Assembly: GCF_041008525.1 (NCBI RefSeq)
Contig: NZ_JBFLUG010000003.1
Location: 1 to 64,000 of the forward strand
Direction: 5' to 3'
Length of the DNA stretch: 64,000 nt
DNA from: Parafrankia sp041008525
Lineage (GTDB): Bacteria; Actinomycetota; Actinomycetes; Frankiales; Frankiaceae
Below are positions 44,693 through 55,700 of this stretch, one piece after another. Position 1 is the stretch's first letter, and every line of letters begins with the position of its first letter. A program made the position numbers and the translations under genes. The notes beneath the pieces are model-generated. The model saw nothing but the letters and a program-made list of their open reading frames with translations. It was not told the DNA's origin and ran no database searches.

Positions 44693-46021
44693 ATGACGCA
44701 GACCTCGGATTCCCTGCCCCCGACCATCGAACCGATCCGTACACCGATCGCCAGCGCTCCGATACCCGGGTCGGCGCCGGGCGCGGGTCTGCGACGGGTA
44801 CTTGCCCGGCCCTACGGGGTCATGGCCGAGCTGGACCGCATGCGCCGCCAGTCACCGTTCTACGACTCGCAGGTGGATGAAATCGATCAGCGCCGCATTC
44901 GAATCGGTGGCCGTTGGCTGATCGATTTCGCCTCGTGCAACTATCTTGGTTTCGATCTGGACCGTGAGATCATCGCCGCCGTTCCCGAGTATCTCGATCG
45001 CTGGGGAACGCATCCGAGCTGGTCACGTATCATTGCTAATCCACGACTGTTCGTGGAGATTGAAGAGGCTCTCACCGAGCTGCTCGGCGCACCTGACACC
45101 TTGCTGCTGCCGACCGTCAGTCATATCCACCTGTCGGTGCTGCCCGCACTTGTCGGCCAGGGCGCGCTCTTCGTCGAGCTGCACGCGCACAGCTCGGTTC
45201 ATGACGGCGCCACGATGGCGGTCGGCCGGGGCGCCACCGTGCGCCGCTTCCGGGAGGAGCGGCTGGACCGGCTGGAGCGCGCGCTACGCGCCTGCACCCT
45301 GTACCCGCGGGTCGTCGCCGTCGACGGGGTGAACAGCATGACCGGCAACGGGCCGCGGCTGGCCGAGCTCGTCGCACTCGTCCGGGAGCACGAGGCGGTC
45401 CTCTACGTCGATGACGCGCACGGCTTCGGCGTCCTCGGCGAGCGCTCACCGGCCGAGCCGACGCCGTACGGCCTGCGCGGCAACGGCATCGTCCGCCACC
45501 TGGGGCAGAGCTACGACGACGTCGTCATGGTCGGCGGGTTCTCGAAGTCGTACTCCTCGCTGCTCGCGTTCGCCACCTGCCCGACCGAGCTGAAGGACTA
45601 CCTGAAGACCATGGCCAACCCGTACATCTTCTCCGGGCCGCCCCCGGTGGCCTCGCTCGCGACGGCGCAGGTCGGTCTGCGGGTCAACGCCGAGCGCGGC
45701 GAGCAGGCCCGGGCGAGGCTCCACGCACTGACCGCCCGCGTGCTCACCGGGCTGCGCTCGCTCGGGCTGGCGACCCTGAACCGCTCCGGCCATCCGATCA
45801 TCGAGGTACCGCTGACCGACCCCGCCCACGCGGACGCGCTCGGCGCCCACCTCTACGACCGGGGCATCTACGTGACCGTGGCGCCCTTCCCGGTGGTGCC
45901 ACGGGACCAGGTCGGAGTCCGGGTCCAGGTGACGGCCGCGAACACCGAGGACGAGATCGACATCCTGCTGGACGTCCTCGACGACGCGGCCCGGCTCTTC
46001 CCCCTGCGCCGCCTCGACTGA
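44693..46021 (+). CDS. PLP-dependent alpha-oxoamine synthase family protein
   Basis: About 442 residues from ATG 44693. Fold-type I aminotransferase of the group containing AONS (BioF), KBL, ALAS and serine palmitoyltransferase: NYLGFDLDREI, HSSVHDGATMAVG, YVDDAHGFGVLGERS and the PLP lysine K285 in GGFSKSYSSLLAF. In the synthases the family condenses an amino acid with an acyl-CoA. The substrate is unknown; no biotin, haem or sphingolipid gene is adjacent, so BioF would be a weak guess. The 50-residue Pro-rich N-terminus is unusual. The only close partner is the divergent SAM methyltransferase. Confidence 0.85.
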   Translation: MTQTSDSLPPTIEPIRTPIASAPIPGSAPGAGLRRVLARPYGVMAELDRMRRQSPFYDSQVDEIDQRRIRIGGRWLIDFASCNYLGFDLDREIIAAVPEYLDRWGTHPSWSRIIANPRLFVEIEEALTELLGAPDTLLLPTVSHIHLSVLPALVGQGALFVELHAHSSVHDGATMAVGRGATVRRFREERLDRLERALRACTLYPRVVAVDGVNSMTGNGPRLAELVALVREHEAVLYVDDAHGFGVLGERSPAEPTPYGLRGNGIVRHLGQSYDDVVMVGGFSKSYSSLLAFATCPTELKDYLKTMANPYIFSGPPPVASLATAQVGLRVNAERGEQARARLHALTARVLTGLRSLGLATLNRSGHPIIEVPLTDPAHADALGAHLYDRGIYVTVAPFPVVPRDQVGVRVQVTAANTEDEIDILLDVLDDAARLFPLRRLD

Positions 46022-46039
46022 GCGCAGGCGGAGAGGACG

Positions 46040-49000
46040 TCAGATCAGGCGCAGCTGCCGGCCGGCCGAGCGGCGCCGGGCCCGGGCGGCGTCGGCCGGC
46101 GAGCCCGCCCGCTTCTCCAGGTGCCGGCCGTCGATCGCCGCCAGGAACGGCGACGGGCCGGTCTCCACCGGCTCGCCGCCGCGGCGGCGCTGCGCGGCAT
46201 GGGTGAGGACCAGCCGGCGGCGGGCCCGGGTGATCCCGACGAAGAACAGGCGCCGCTCCTCCGCCTCCTCGTCCGTCTCCGCAGCGGGGGGTGCGGCGCC
46301 CCACCGCAACGGCAGCAGGCCCTCCTCACAGCCGACGATGATCACCATGTCGAACTCCAGGCCCTTGGACGCGTGCAGGGTCAGCAGGGAGATCCGGTCG
46401 GCGCGCGGGTCGAGCCCGTCCACCTCGGTGCCGAGCGTGACCGCGGTCAGGAAGGCCGCGAGATCGTCGCCCGCAGCCGCGGCGGGTGGGGTCAGCAGCT
46501 CGACGGCACGGCGGATCTCCGCCGCGGTCGGCAGCCGGCCCGGACCCGGCTCCCGCTGTGGCGCGGCCGCGGTCCCCGCGGCACCGAGGACGGAGTCCGC
46601 CGCGGCCGCGAGGTCGGCGAGACGGGCGGCTGCGTCCCGCAGCAGCGCGGTCACGGCACGCGGTGCCCCCTCGTTGCCGCCGCGCAGGTCGGCCAGCAGG
46701 GCCGCGACGGCCGGCAGGTCCGCGAGCGGGGTGTGCGAGTGCTGCCGGAAGGGGAACCCGCGCCGCAGCAGTGCGTCGACGATCGGCTCGGCCTGCCGGG
46801 ACGTCCGGTAGAGGACGGCGATGTCGGCGAAGGACAACCGGCCCCGCTCCGAGCCGTCGACACCCGAGTCGAGAGCGTGGAACGAGGTGCCGCCGAGCGC
46901 CTCCTCGACGAGCTCGGCGACGGCATTGGCCTCGTCCGCCTCACTCGCGCATCGCCGCACCACGACGGGGCTGTCCTCGTCCAGCCCGGTCATCGCGCGC
47001 AGCTCACGGTCGGGCACGAACGTGCTGGGCGCGATCGCGTCCAGCGCCGCCCCGACGATGGTCGGGGTCGAACGGTAGTTGCGGGTCAGCGAGACCCGCC
47101 GGGTGCCGGGGCGATCCTGCGCGAATCGCAGGAAGAAGCCGACCTCCGCGCCGCGGAAGCTGTAGATGGCCTGGTCGGGATCGCCGATCGCGCACAGGTC
47201 GCCCTCCGGCGGGCAGAGCTCGCGCAGCAGCCCGTACTGCACCTCGTCGATGTCCTGGAACTCGTCGACCCAGAGGTGACGCCACCGCTGCTGGTACTCA
47301 CGGGCCAGGTCCGGCGCCGACCGCAGGAGCCCGAGCGGGAGGGTCACCAGGTCGTCGAGATCCACCATGTTGCGGTCGCGCAGGGCGGCGTCGTACCGCG
47401 CGAGCGCCCCGGCGGACGGGTGCTCCCGGTAGGGCTGGCCAAGCGCGCGCCGCCGCTTGAGGTCGGCCAGTGCGGTGATGGCGCGGCCGCGGGCCAGGGC
47501 GCTGCCGGCGCCGTGCAGCGCCTCGTCCACCAGCTCGGCGCGGACGGCGTCGTCGGCCACCTGCACCTGTGGGGAACGCGCGAGCGCCCCGTGCCGCTCA
47601 CGGATGATCATAAGCCCGAGCCCGTGGAACGTCGTGGCGGTCACCCCGGCTCCGTCCGGGCCGACCAGGGGGTCGAGCCGCTCCCGCAGCTCGCCGGCCG
47701 CGCGGCGGGTGAACGTCACGGCCAGGCACTGCTCGGCGGGCACCGCCAGCTCCCGCACCCGGTGGGCGATGGCGTGCACCAGCGTGCGGGTCTTTCCGGT
47801 GCCCGGCCCGGCGAGGACCAGCAGCGGCCCGCCGGCATGCTCGGCCGCTCGGCGCTGGTCCGGGTCCAGCCCGTCGAGGACGGAGGGATGGCCCTCGTCG
47901 GATCCGACAGCAGTGTCCAACACGGCACCGTCGGCACCGAGGGCGCTGTCGAGGCCGGTCGGGCTGTCGAGGCCGGCGGCGCCGGTCGGCAGCGACCGCG
48001 GTGGCTCCCCCGGTCGGGGGGTGGGTGGCTCCGGGGCCTCCCCCACGTCGGCGGCGAGTGCACTGGGGCGTCGTCCGCCGCCCCGGCTCCGCCGGCCACG
48101 ACCCGGAACCGGCGGGCCGGCGTCGAAGAGGGTCCCGGCGTCGGCGTCGGCGCCGAGCTCGCCGGGCTGGAACAGCCGAATGACGCCGTACTCGCCATCG
48201 TAGCCGGCCTCGCGGATCACCTCACCGCGGCGCAGGCGCCCGATGCCCTCCACCAGCGTCGGCGAACCAGCCTCGGCGATCGCGTCGAGCGGGACGTCCG
48301 AGAGGATGCCGAGTTCGGGCCCCAGCCGGGACACCAACGCCGTGACCTGGGTCGCGACGGACTTGCTCTTGGGCCCGACGCCGAGGATCTCCCCGACGAT
48401 CTCGGGCAGGGCGACGAGCGAGGTGACGTCGCCGGCCGTGTCGGGCCGCCGTGACTCGGTCCGGTCCGAGAGCGTGTCGACCCGGTTGAGCACCCCGACG
48501 GTCAGACCCCGCCCGCAGGCGGGGCAGATGCCGCCGAGCGCACGGGTCTCCTCCGGGGTGAGCGCGACGCCGCACTTGCGGTGCCCGTCGTGGTGGTACT
48601 TCCCCTCCTCGGGAAAGAACTCGACGGTGCCGCCGAAACCGTCGCCGGTGCGCAGCGCGCGCAGGATCGAGAAGTAGTCGGGCTCGCAGGTGAAGGCGGT
48701 CGCCTCCCGGCCGAGCATCGGCGGGGAGTGCGCGTCGGAGTTGCTGACGAGCCGGTACCGGTCCAGCCCGGAGATCCGCCAGAACATCTCCGGATCCGCG
48801 GAGAGCCCGGTCTCCAGCGCGAAGATCTCGTCCGCGAGATCGGCATAGCAGTCCTCGACCGCGTCGAAACCCGACTTCGAGCCGAGAACGGCGAACCAGG
48901 GCGTCCAGACGTGCGCCGGGACCAGGTAGCAGTCCTCGCCGCCGCCGAGGGTTATCTCCAGCAGGTCGCGGGAGTCCAGGCCGAGGATCGGACGTCCGTC

Positions 49001-49408
49001 GGCGGCCAGGTTGCCGATTCGGGCCAGTGCGGACGTGATCCGTCCGGCCGACTCGCGATCGGGTGCGTAGAGAAGGTGATGGACCTTTCTGGTGCGCTCA
49101 CCACGCTTGTAGATCGTGGAGATCTCGGTGGAGATCATGAATCGCGTCGCGGTGCGGCATGAGGCCGGCAGCGTCGCGAGGACGTCGCGCTCCAGGTCCG
49201 GCCGCAGCCGGAACAGCCCGGGCTCCGCCGGCACCAGTTTGGTCGCCAGCTCCTGCGACCAGGCCGGATGGGTGAAGTCGCCGGTGCCGACGACGCGGAT
49301 GCCTTTCCGGGCCGCCCACCACGCCAGGTGCTCCAGGTCGCAGTCGCGGCTGCACGCCCGCGAGTACCTGGAGTGGACGTGGGTGTCGGCAAAGAACCGT
49401 GACCTCAC
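46040..49408 (-). CDS. EndoQ-like PHP nuclease fused to UvrD-type helicase
   Basis: About 1122 residues from GTG 49408. Residues 1 to about 400 match the EndoQ/TIGR00375 family: metal motifs D8-T-H-V-H-S13 and G-T-G-D-F-T-H at 41-47, and a zinc site at about 279, 296 and 299 (KCGV...ICPACGRG). EndoQ nicks DNA 5' of deaminated bases. After a Pro/Gly linker follows an SF1A helicase: LDPDQRRAAEHAGGP, P-loop GPGTGKTRTL (about 533-542), DEFQD (about 711-715) and LTLHASKGLEFD near 1010. The fusion implies nicking at uracil or hypoxanthine coupled to unwinding. It stands head to head with a second huge helicase-nuclease. Confidence 0.9.
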   Translation of the reverse strand: MRSRFFADTHVHSRYSRACSRDCDLEHLAWWAARKGIRVVGTGDFTHPAWSQELATKLVPAEPGLFRLRPDLERDVLATLPASCRTATRFMISTEISTIYKRGERTRKVHHLLYAPDRESAGRITSALARIGNLAADGRPILGLDSRDLLEITLGGGEDCYLVPAHVWTPWFAVLGSKSGFDAVEDCYADLADEIFALETGLSADPEMFWRISGLDRYRLVSNSDAHSPPMLGREATAFTCEPDYFSILRALRTGDGFGGTVEFFPEEGKYHHDGHRKCGVALTPEETRALGGICPACGRGLTVGVLNRVDTLSDRTESRRPDTAGDVTSLVALPEIVGEILGVGPKSKSVATQVTALVSRLGPELGILSDVPLDAIAEAGSPTLVEGIGRLRRGEVIREAGYDGEYGVIRLFQPGELGADADAGTLFDAGPPVPGRGRRSRGGGRRPSALAADVGEAPEPPTPRPGEPPRSLPTGAAGLDSPTGLDSALGADGAVLDTAVGSDEGHPSVLDGLDPDQRRAAEHAGGPLLVLAGPGTGKTRTLVHAIAHRVRELAVPAEQCLAVTFTRRAAGELRERLDPLVGPDGAGVTATTFHGLGLMIIRERHGALARSPQVQVADDAVRAELVDEALHGAGSALARGRAITALADLKRRRALGQPYREHPSAGALARYDAALRDRNMVDLDDLVTLPLGLLRSAPDLAREYQQRWRHLWVDEFQDIDEVQYGLLRELCPPEGDLCAIGDPDQAIYSFRGAEVGFFLRFAQDRPGTRRVSLTRNYRSTPTIVGAALDAIAPSTFVPDRELRAMTGLDEDSPVVVRRCASEADEANAVAELVEEALGGTSFHALDSGVDGSERGRLSFADIAVLYRTSRQAEPIVDALLRRGFPFRQHSHTPLADLPAVAALLADLRGGNEGAPRAVTALLRDAAARLADLAAAADSVLGAAGTAAAPQREPGPGRLPTAAEIRRAVELLTPPAAAAGDDLAAFLTAVTLGTEVDGLDPRADRISLLTLHASKGLEFDMVIIVGCEEGLLPLRWGAAPPAAETDEEAEERRLFFVGITRARRRLVLTHAAQRRRGGEPVETGPSPFLAAIDGRHLEKRAGSPADAARARRRSAGRQLRLI

Positions 49409-49772
49409 GGATGCGTATGTTGTCGCATCCCACTTCCGGGCCAGGCAGCGGCACGCCGGTGGGCACGCCGGCGGACGCACCCGGCGCAGGGAGCGACCAC
49501 AGCCAGACCACGGTCAGCCACGCCGATCCGCGGGCGACCCCGCTGCGCCACCCCCGGCCATCGCCTTCGGCCATCCCGCCCCCTGAGCCAACCGTGCATG
49601 CGGACGAGTGCCGCATTCAGCGGGTCGCGGACGCACCGTCCTGGTTCGTCCGGGAGGCTTGCACAAGTTCCCGTACTGGTTGCTCCGGTACCGGAATGAT
49701 CGGAACAGGGCGTTCGCGACGCCCCGTCACGAGTTCCGCCGCCGGCAGGCGCCGGGCGGAATCGGAGGAGAT
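49409..49772. other. divergent promoter region between two helicase genes
   Basis: 364 bases separate the start codons of the EndoQ-UvrD gene (minus) and the UPF1-like helicase gene (plus). It should contain both promoters. A GTTG/ACAT-rich patch at 49415-49430 and an AT-richer patch at 49660-49710 are the best candidates. No SOS (GAAC-N4-GTTC-like) box was found by eye. Confidence 0.4.
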
Positions 49773-52700
49773 ATGACGACGGACTCGGGAACGGCGGATT
49801 CGGGCGTGGTGGGCGCGAGGGCCACGGATGCGCCGAAAGGCACGACGGACGGCACGGAGAGCCGTCCCGCCCGTGCGCCTGCCCGGCAGGCTGCGCGCGA
49901 GACAGGCGGCACTCCCCGGTCGGGCGACGAACCTGCCGCCGACACCGCCCACGCCACCCCCGACGGCCCTGCCGACGCCGCCCGCAGAGCCGACGACGCG
50001 ACCAGCACGGCCGCCGCGGCCACCCCTGCCGGCACGGCCGACGCCGCCGGCACGGACAGCGCACCAGACGGCGCCGAGGCCCCCGCGGACGGCGTGCCGG
50101 GCAGCACCGTCGACCTCCAGGCGCTGGCGGCGGCGCGCCACGAGCGGCAGGTGGCGCTGACCGACCGCTGCCACCGCCTGGTGCGCTTCCTGCACGAGGT
50201 CGCGGTGTCCCAGTCCGAGCAGGTCGTCGACGTCCATGAGAACCCGCTGGTGATCTGGCTTGCCGATCTCCCGGCGGGCCTGTCCCTGTTCGAGCACGCC
50301 GGGGCCGGCGAGGTTCTGCTCGAGGCCCCCGCGGCAGCTCTCCTCCCGCCGGCCCCGCCGCTGCCGGAGATCCTCCGCGGCCGGGTACGACTGCCCGTCC
50401 GCGGCGCGGACGCCGCCTCAGGGCTGCCGCAGGACGGCATCATTCTGCGCGGCCCCGTGCCGCCGGCCGACGTGGACCTGACAGCGGCGCCGGTGCTCGT
50501 GTACGACCTGCCCCCGCTGCCGCCGGCACCGCCGGAGCGGCCGGCCGGGCCATCGGGCCGGCACGAGGCCGGCCCGGACCACGACGACCCCACCGGATCG
50601 GGGGAGACCGACGGCCACGGGCCGGCCCGCGGCCGCAACGGCGCCGCACCGTCCCCGAACGGCCGGGCGCACACCTCACCGAACGGCCAGGGCCCCAGCG
50701 GGACCCGGCCCTCCTCCGGCGACACGCCGGCGCCCGGCAGGCCGGGTGCTCCCGCGAACGGCTCGGCGAACGGCTCGGCGAACGGCTCCGCGTCCGCCAA
50801 CGGCGCAGCGTTCGTCAAGGGCACGGCATCAGCGAACGGAGTGGGGCCGGCCAACGGCTCAGCCCCCACCAACGGCCGAGCCCCCGCGAACGGCACCGGG
50901 TCGACCGCCGGCATGCCTTCCGCCAACGGCACGGCCGCCTCGAACGGCGCGGGAGCCAACCGTCCGGGCGGGCCAGGTCAGCACGCTGACGCCGACGCTG
51001 CCGGCCCGGCCCGGGTGGGGCAGATTCCCGCCGACGTCGCCGCGGCCTTCGCGGAATGGGCCGGTGCCTGGCAGGTGTGGAGCTCGCGGGCGCGCGCCGA
51101 CGCGGACCGCCGCCACCTGCACACGACGCTGTACGGGGTGGCCCAGCGGCTGGCCCAGGAGGGCGACACCCTGGAGCTGGTGCTGGCCACCGGTCTGCTC
51201 ACCTGGTGGCTGCCCCGCCCGGTCCGCCGGCATCTGCTCGTCACCCGGCTGGTGGTGGAGACAGACCCGATGACCTCCGCTGTCCGGCTGCGGGTGCCGG
51301 CGGGGACGTCCACCCGGCTGGAGGACAGCGCCTTCCTGGACGGCATCGCCATGTTCCGCCCCGAACGGACCAACGCGCTGCACGAACGCCTGCGCTCGCG
51401 GGACGCCACCCCGCTGGGGGCCGACGACGAACGCCTGCTGCGGGACTGGCTGACCCTCGCGCTGGACGGTCCGACCGCGGGATACCGGCCCAACTGGCCA
51501 CCACCCGGACCGGGGGGTCCCAGCGCCTCGGTGACGCTTGCGCCCGCGCTCGTCCTGCGCAGCCGGGGGCATGCGGCGCTGCTCAACTACTACGAGCAGA
51601 TGCTGGACGCGCTGCGCGGCGACGGCCTGCCGCCGCTGGGCCTCGCCCAGCTCGTCGAGACCCTGGACACCACCGAACGACTGGCCTGGCTCGCCACGGC
51701 CGCCGCGGCCGCCGGGACCGCTGGGACCGCCGCGGCCGCCGGGACCGCTGGGACCGGCACGCCGGCCCTCCCCGCGGGCGCCGCGGCTGCGGACGAGTGG
51801 CTCTCGCCGCTCCCGATCAGCCCGGAGCAGGCCCGGGTCATGCGTCGACTGCGCATGGACAACGGCGTCGTGGTCGAGGGCCCGCCGGGCACCGGCAAGA
51901 CCCACACCATCGCCAACCTGATCAGCGCGCTGCTGGCTGAGGGCCGCCGGGTCCTGGTGACCAGTCAGAAGGGCCAGGCGCTGCGGGTCCTGCAGGAGAA
52001 GCTCCCGCCGGAGCTGCGCCGGCTGTGCGTCTCCCTCACCGAGGACGCCGACAGCGGCGCCGGGGAACTCGCCACCAGTGTGAGCGCGCTGGCCGCGCAG
52101 AAGGCCGTCTACGACGCCGGATCCCAGGACGAGCGCATCCGGACGGCGCGCCAGCGGCGCGACTCGGCCGTGGCCGAGCGGGATCGCATCGCCACCGCGG
52201 TGGCGGCGCGCCGGGCTGCCGAGTGGCGTCGCCACGGCACCTACGAGGTGGGAGCCGGCTGGTCGGGAACCCGGGCGGAGATCGCCGCCCGGCTGCGGGA
52301 CGAGGCGGGCGAGCACGGCTGGATACCCGTGCCCGTGCCCGGCCCGGAGGGTGGCGGCTGGCCCCGGACCCCCCTCAACGACGCGGAGGCCGCCGAGCTC
52401 TGGCGGCTGCTGACCACGCCCGACCCGCAGCCCGCGGCGGCGGCCCGTGCCGCCGCCGCGGGCCAGCCGGGCGGGGCCGACGCCTCGGGCGGGCCCGGCG
52501 ACCCGTCGTCCCCGCCGACCTCTCCCCTCATGATCACTATTGCTGGTCGACTCGTCCGGACAACGGCACCCGGGATGCCGGCCCATCCTGTGCAGGGAGC
52601 GGGCCGGGATGGCTCGTCCGACCAGGGCGGGCCGGGGGCCTCCTCGACCGATCTGGCCAGTACCGGCGGACCGTCCGATCCCCCGACCGTGCCATCCCCG

Positions 52701-55700
52701 ATCACCTCGGCGATCGCGCTGTCGGCGCTGCGCGAGCAGCGGGCCTTCGGGCTCCCCCCCGAACTGGGCGAGCTCCCGACCCGGTCCGAACTGACGGCGC
52801 TCGCCTACGCCGAACGGGGGGCGCTGCACGCCGCCGAGTCCGCCGAGCACTCTCTGTCCCGGCAGGCTGCCGCGATGGTCCCGGTCCTCGCCGATGTGCT
52901 GACCCGCGCGGGCGACGAGGCCGCCGACCGGCTCGCCGCCGGCGTGGACGCCGTGCTGCGGGCTGCCGACATCATCAGCCGCCTCGCCGTCCGGCAGCCC
53001 TGGGTCACCGACGCGCTCGCGGATGCCTTCTCCGGCCGCGCGGCCGTGCTGTGGACGAAGGTCGCCGCCGCCGCTCCCGCGATCGCCGAGGCCACCGCGG
53101 CCGTGGTGGAGCTCGGCCTGCACCGGGTGGAGCTCCCGCTCGACGAGGAGGGCGCCGGCCCCGACGCCACCGCCCTGCTCACCTGCGGCCTCGCCCTGCG
53201 TGAGCACATGGAGGCCGGCGGCGCGCTGCGCCGCTTCTTCCGCTCGAAGGCCCAGAAGGACGCCGGCCTGCTGCTCGAGCACACGACGGTGGACGGCGTC
53301 CCGCCGCGCACCCCGGAGCTGCTCGACCTGGCGCTGTGCCGGTTGCGGGCCGAGGTCGCGCTCGAGGCGGCGACCCGGGCCTGGTCACTGCTGAGCGTCA
53401 GCCCGAACCCGACCGCGGAGCTGGAGGTGCGCCTCGCCCGCCTCACCGAGGCGCAGGACGCGGCACGTGCCATCGACGCTGCCGTGGCCGCGCGCGACCG
53501 GCTGGCCGCGCTCCTCGACGCCCTCGGTGCCTGGGGCATCGCGCTCGACTCCCCCGGCGCCTGCGTCGACGTGGGCGCGGCGGCGAACGCTCACCGGCTG
53601 CGCCACGCCGCGACCGCCGCGGGCTCCCAGCTGCGGGACCTCACCGCCGAACTCGTCGCGGCCGCCGCGCAACCGGACGCCGTCGACGAGCTGGCGCTCC
53701 TCGCGATCGCGGTCGAGGCCCGTGATCCGGGCGGTTATGTCGGCGCGCTGGAGGCGACGGCCGACGCGCTCAACGGCCGCGCCCGCGCGCGTCGCCGCGA
53801 CGAGCTGCTGGGGCGGGTCCGGGAGGCACACCCGATGCTGGCCGAGATGCTGGTTGCCGGCCGCCGGCTGGCAGGTGTCACCCCGGAACAGTTCGAGTCG
53901 TTCGGGCGGGCGTGGTCCCACGCCGTCGCGGCGACCTGGCTCACCCGTGTCCGTGCCACCGACCAGGCCGATCTGGACGCCGGCCTGGATGCCGCCGACC
54001 AGCTGGTCGCCTCGGCGACCGCCGAGCTCGCCGGGGCGCTGGCCTGGAAGCACTGCCTGGAGCGGATGGGCACGGAACAGTCCGCCGCCCTGCGGGCCTA
54101 CGCCGACGCGATGGCCGCCGGCGGCCGGTTCACCGGCCGGCACTCCGAGCGGTACCGGCAGGCCGCCCGGGAGGCGATGCGGATCGCGCAGACGGCCGTC
54201 CCGGCCTGGGTGATGCCGATCAGCGAGGTGCTGTCGACCATCCCGGCGGTCCGCGACAGCTTCGACGTGGTGATCGTCGACGAGGGAAGCCAGGCCGGGC
54301 TGGAGAGCCTCTTCCTGCTGTGGCTGGCACCCCGGGTGATCGTCGTCGGTGACGACCGGCAGTGCACCCCGCCGGACGCCTCCGTCGAGGAGCTCGAGCC
54401 GGTCTTCAACCGTCTCGACACTCTCCTGCCGGACGTCCCGAGCTGGCTGCGGGTCGGCTTCACCCCGCGGTCGAGCCTGTTCTCGCTGCTGCGGACCAGG
54501 TTCGGCGACGTCGTGCGGCTGCGGGAGCACTTCCGCTGCATGCCGGAGATCATCGAGTGGTCGTCGGCGATGTTCTACCGCGACGCCCCGCTGGTGCCGC
54601 TGCGCCAGTTCGGGGTGGACCGGCTGGCCCCGCTGCGCGCCCAGTTCGTCCCGCACGCCTACACCACCGCCACCGCCGACGGCCCGCGCAACCCGATCGA
54701 GGCGGAGGCCCTGGTCACCCAGGTGCTGCGGTGTGCCGAGGACCCGCGCTACCGCGGCCTGAGCTTCGGGATCGTCGTCCTGCAGGGCACCGCGCAGGCG
54801 GAGCTCATCCGTTCCGAGCTCACCGCGCGGATGTCCGCCGCCGAGCAGCTGCGCCGCCAGCTGCGGGTCGGCTCACCGCCGGACTTCCAGGGCGACGAGC
54901 GGGACGTCGTCTTCCTCTCGCTGGTCATCGCACCCGGCACGTCCACCACCTCGCTGACCCGGCTGGAGTACCAGCGCAGGTTCAACGTGGCCGCCTCCCG
55001 GGCCCGCGACCAGGTGTGGTTGTTCCACTCGGTCTCCACCACCGACCTGGACCCCGGCGACCTGCGGCACAGCTACCTCAGCTACGTCCTCGCCCACTCG
55101 GCGGCGGCGCCGCTGGACGGTGCCGCCGCACCGCTCACCACGTCCGAGGTGAGCCCGGTGCTGCCGCACCCGCGGTTCGACTCGCTGTTCGAGCAGCGGG
55201 TCTTCCTGGCCCTGGCCTCCCGCGGATACCACGTCACGCCCCAGGTCGAGATCAACGGACGCCGGTTCGACCTGGTCGTCTCGGGTGGACGGGCCCGGCT
55301 CGCCGTCGAGTGCGACGGAGACACCACCCGCTCCACCGAGGACGTCGAGCGGGACCTCAGCCGCGAGCGTGAGCTGCGCCGGGTCGGCTGGCGGATCTGG
55401 CGGGTCCGGCGGTCCGAGTTCGAGATCGACCAGGAGGCGGCGCTCGCGCCGCTGTGGCCCCGGCTCGCGGCGGCGGGGATCCTCCCGGCCGTCACGGCGC
55501 CGACGGTGTTCCCGCCGGCGCACGCGGACCCGTCCATGCTGGTGACCCAGCTCCTCGCCGCACCCGCGCAGGCCCGTCCGGTGCCCCCCGCCGGGGAGGC
55601 CGCGCAGGCCTCGGCTGCGCCGGCCGGGCCGGCCCTCCCCGCCGCGCCCCAGGCGCGGGCCGCCCTTCCGCCCGGCGCGGCCGGGACCGAACCGGCAGCC

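Noticed and set aside
46121..48454. Long plus-strand open frame inside the EndoQ-UvrD gene
   Set aside because: Antisense shadow of a strongly supported helicase gene with intact motifs.
50859..53282. Long minus-strand open frame inside the helicase-nuclease gene
   Set aside because: Antisense shadow; Gly/Arg/His-rich, no domain, and the plus-strand frame carries all the helicase motifs.
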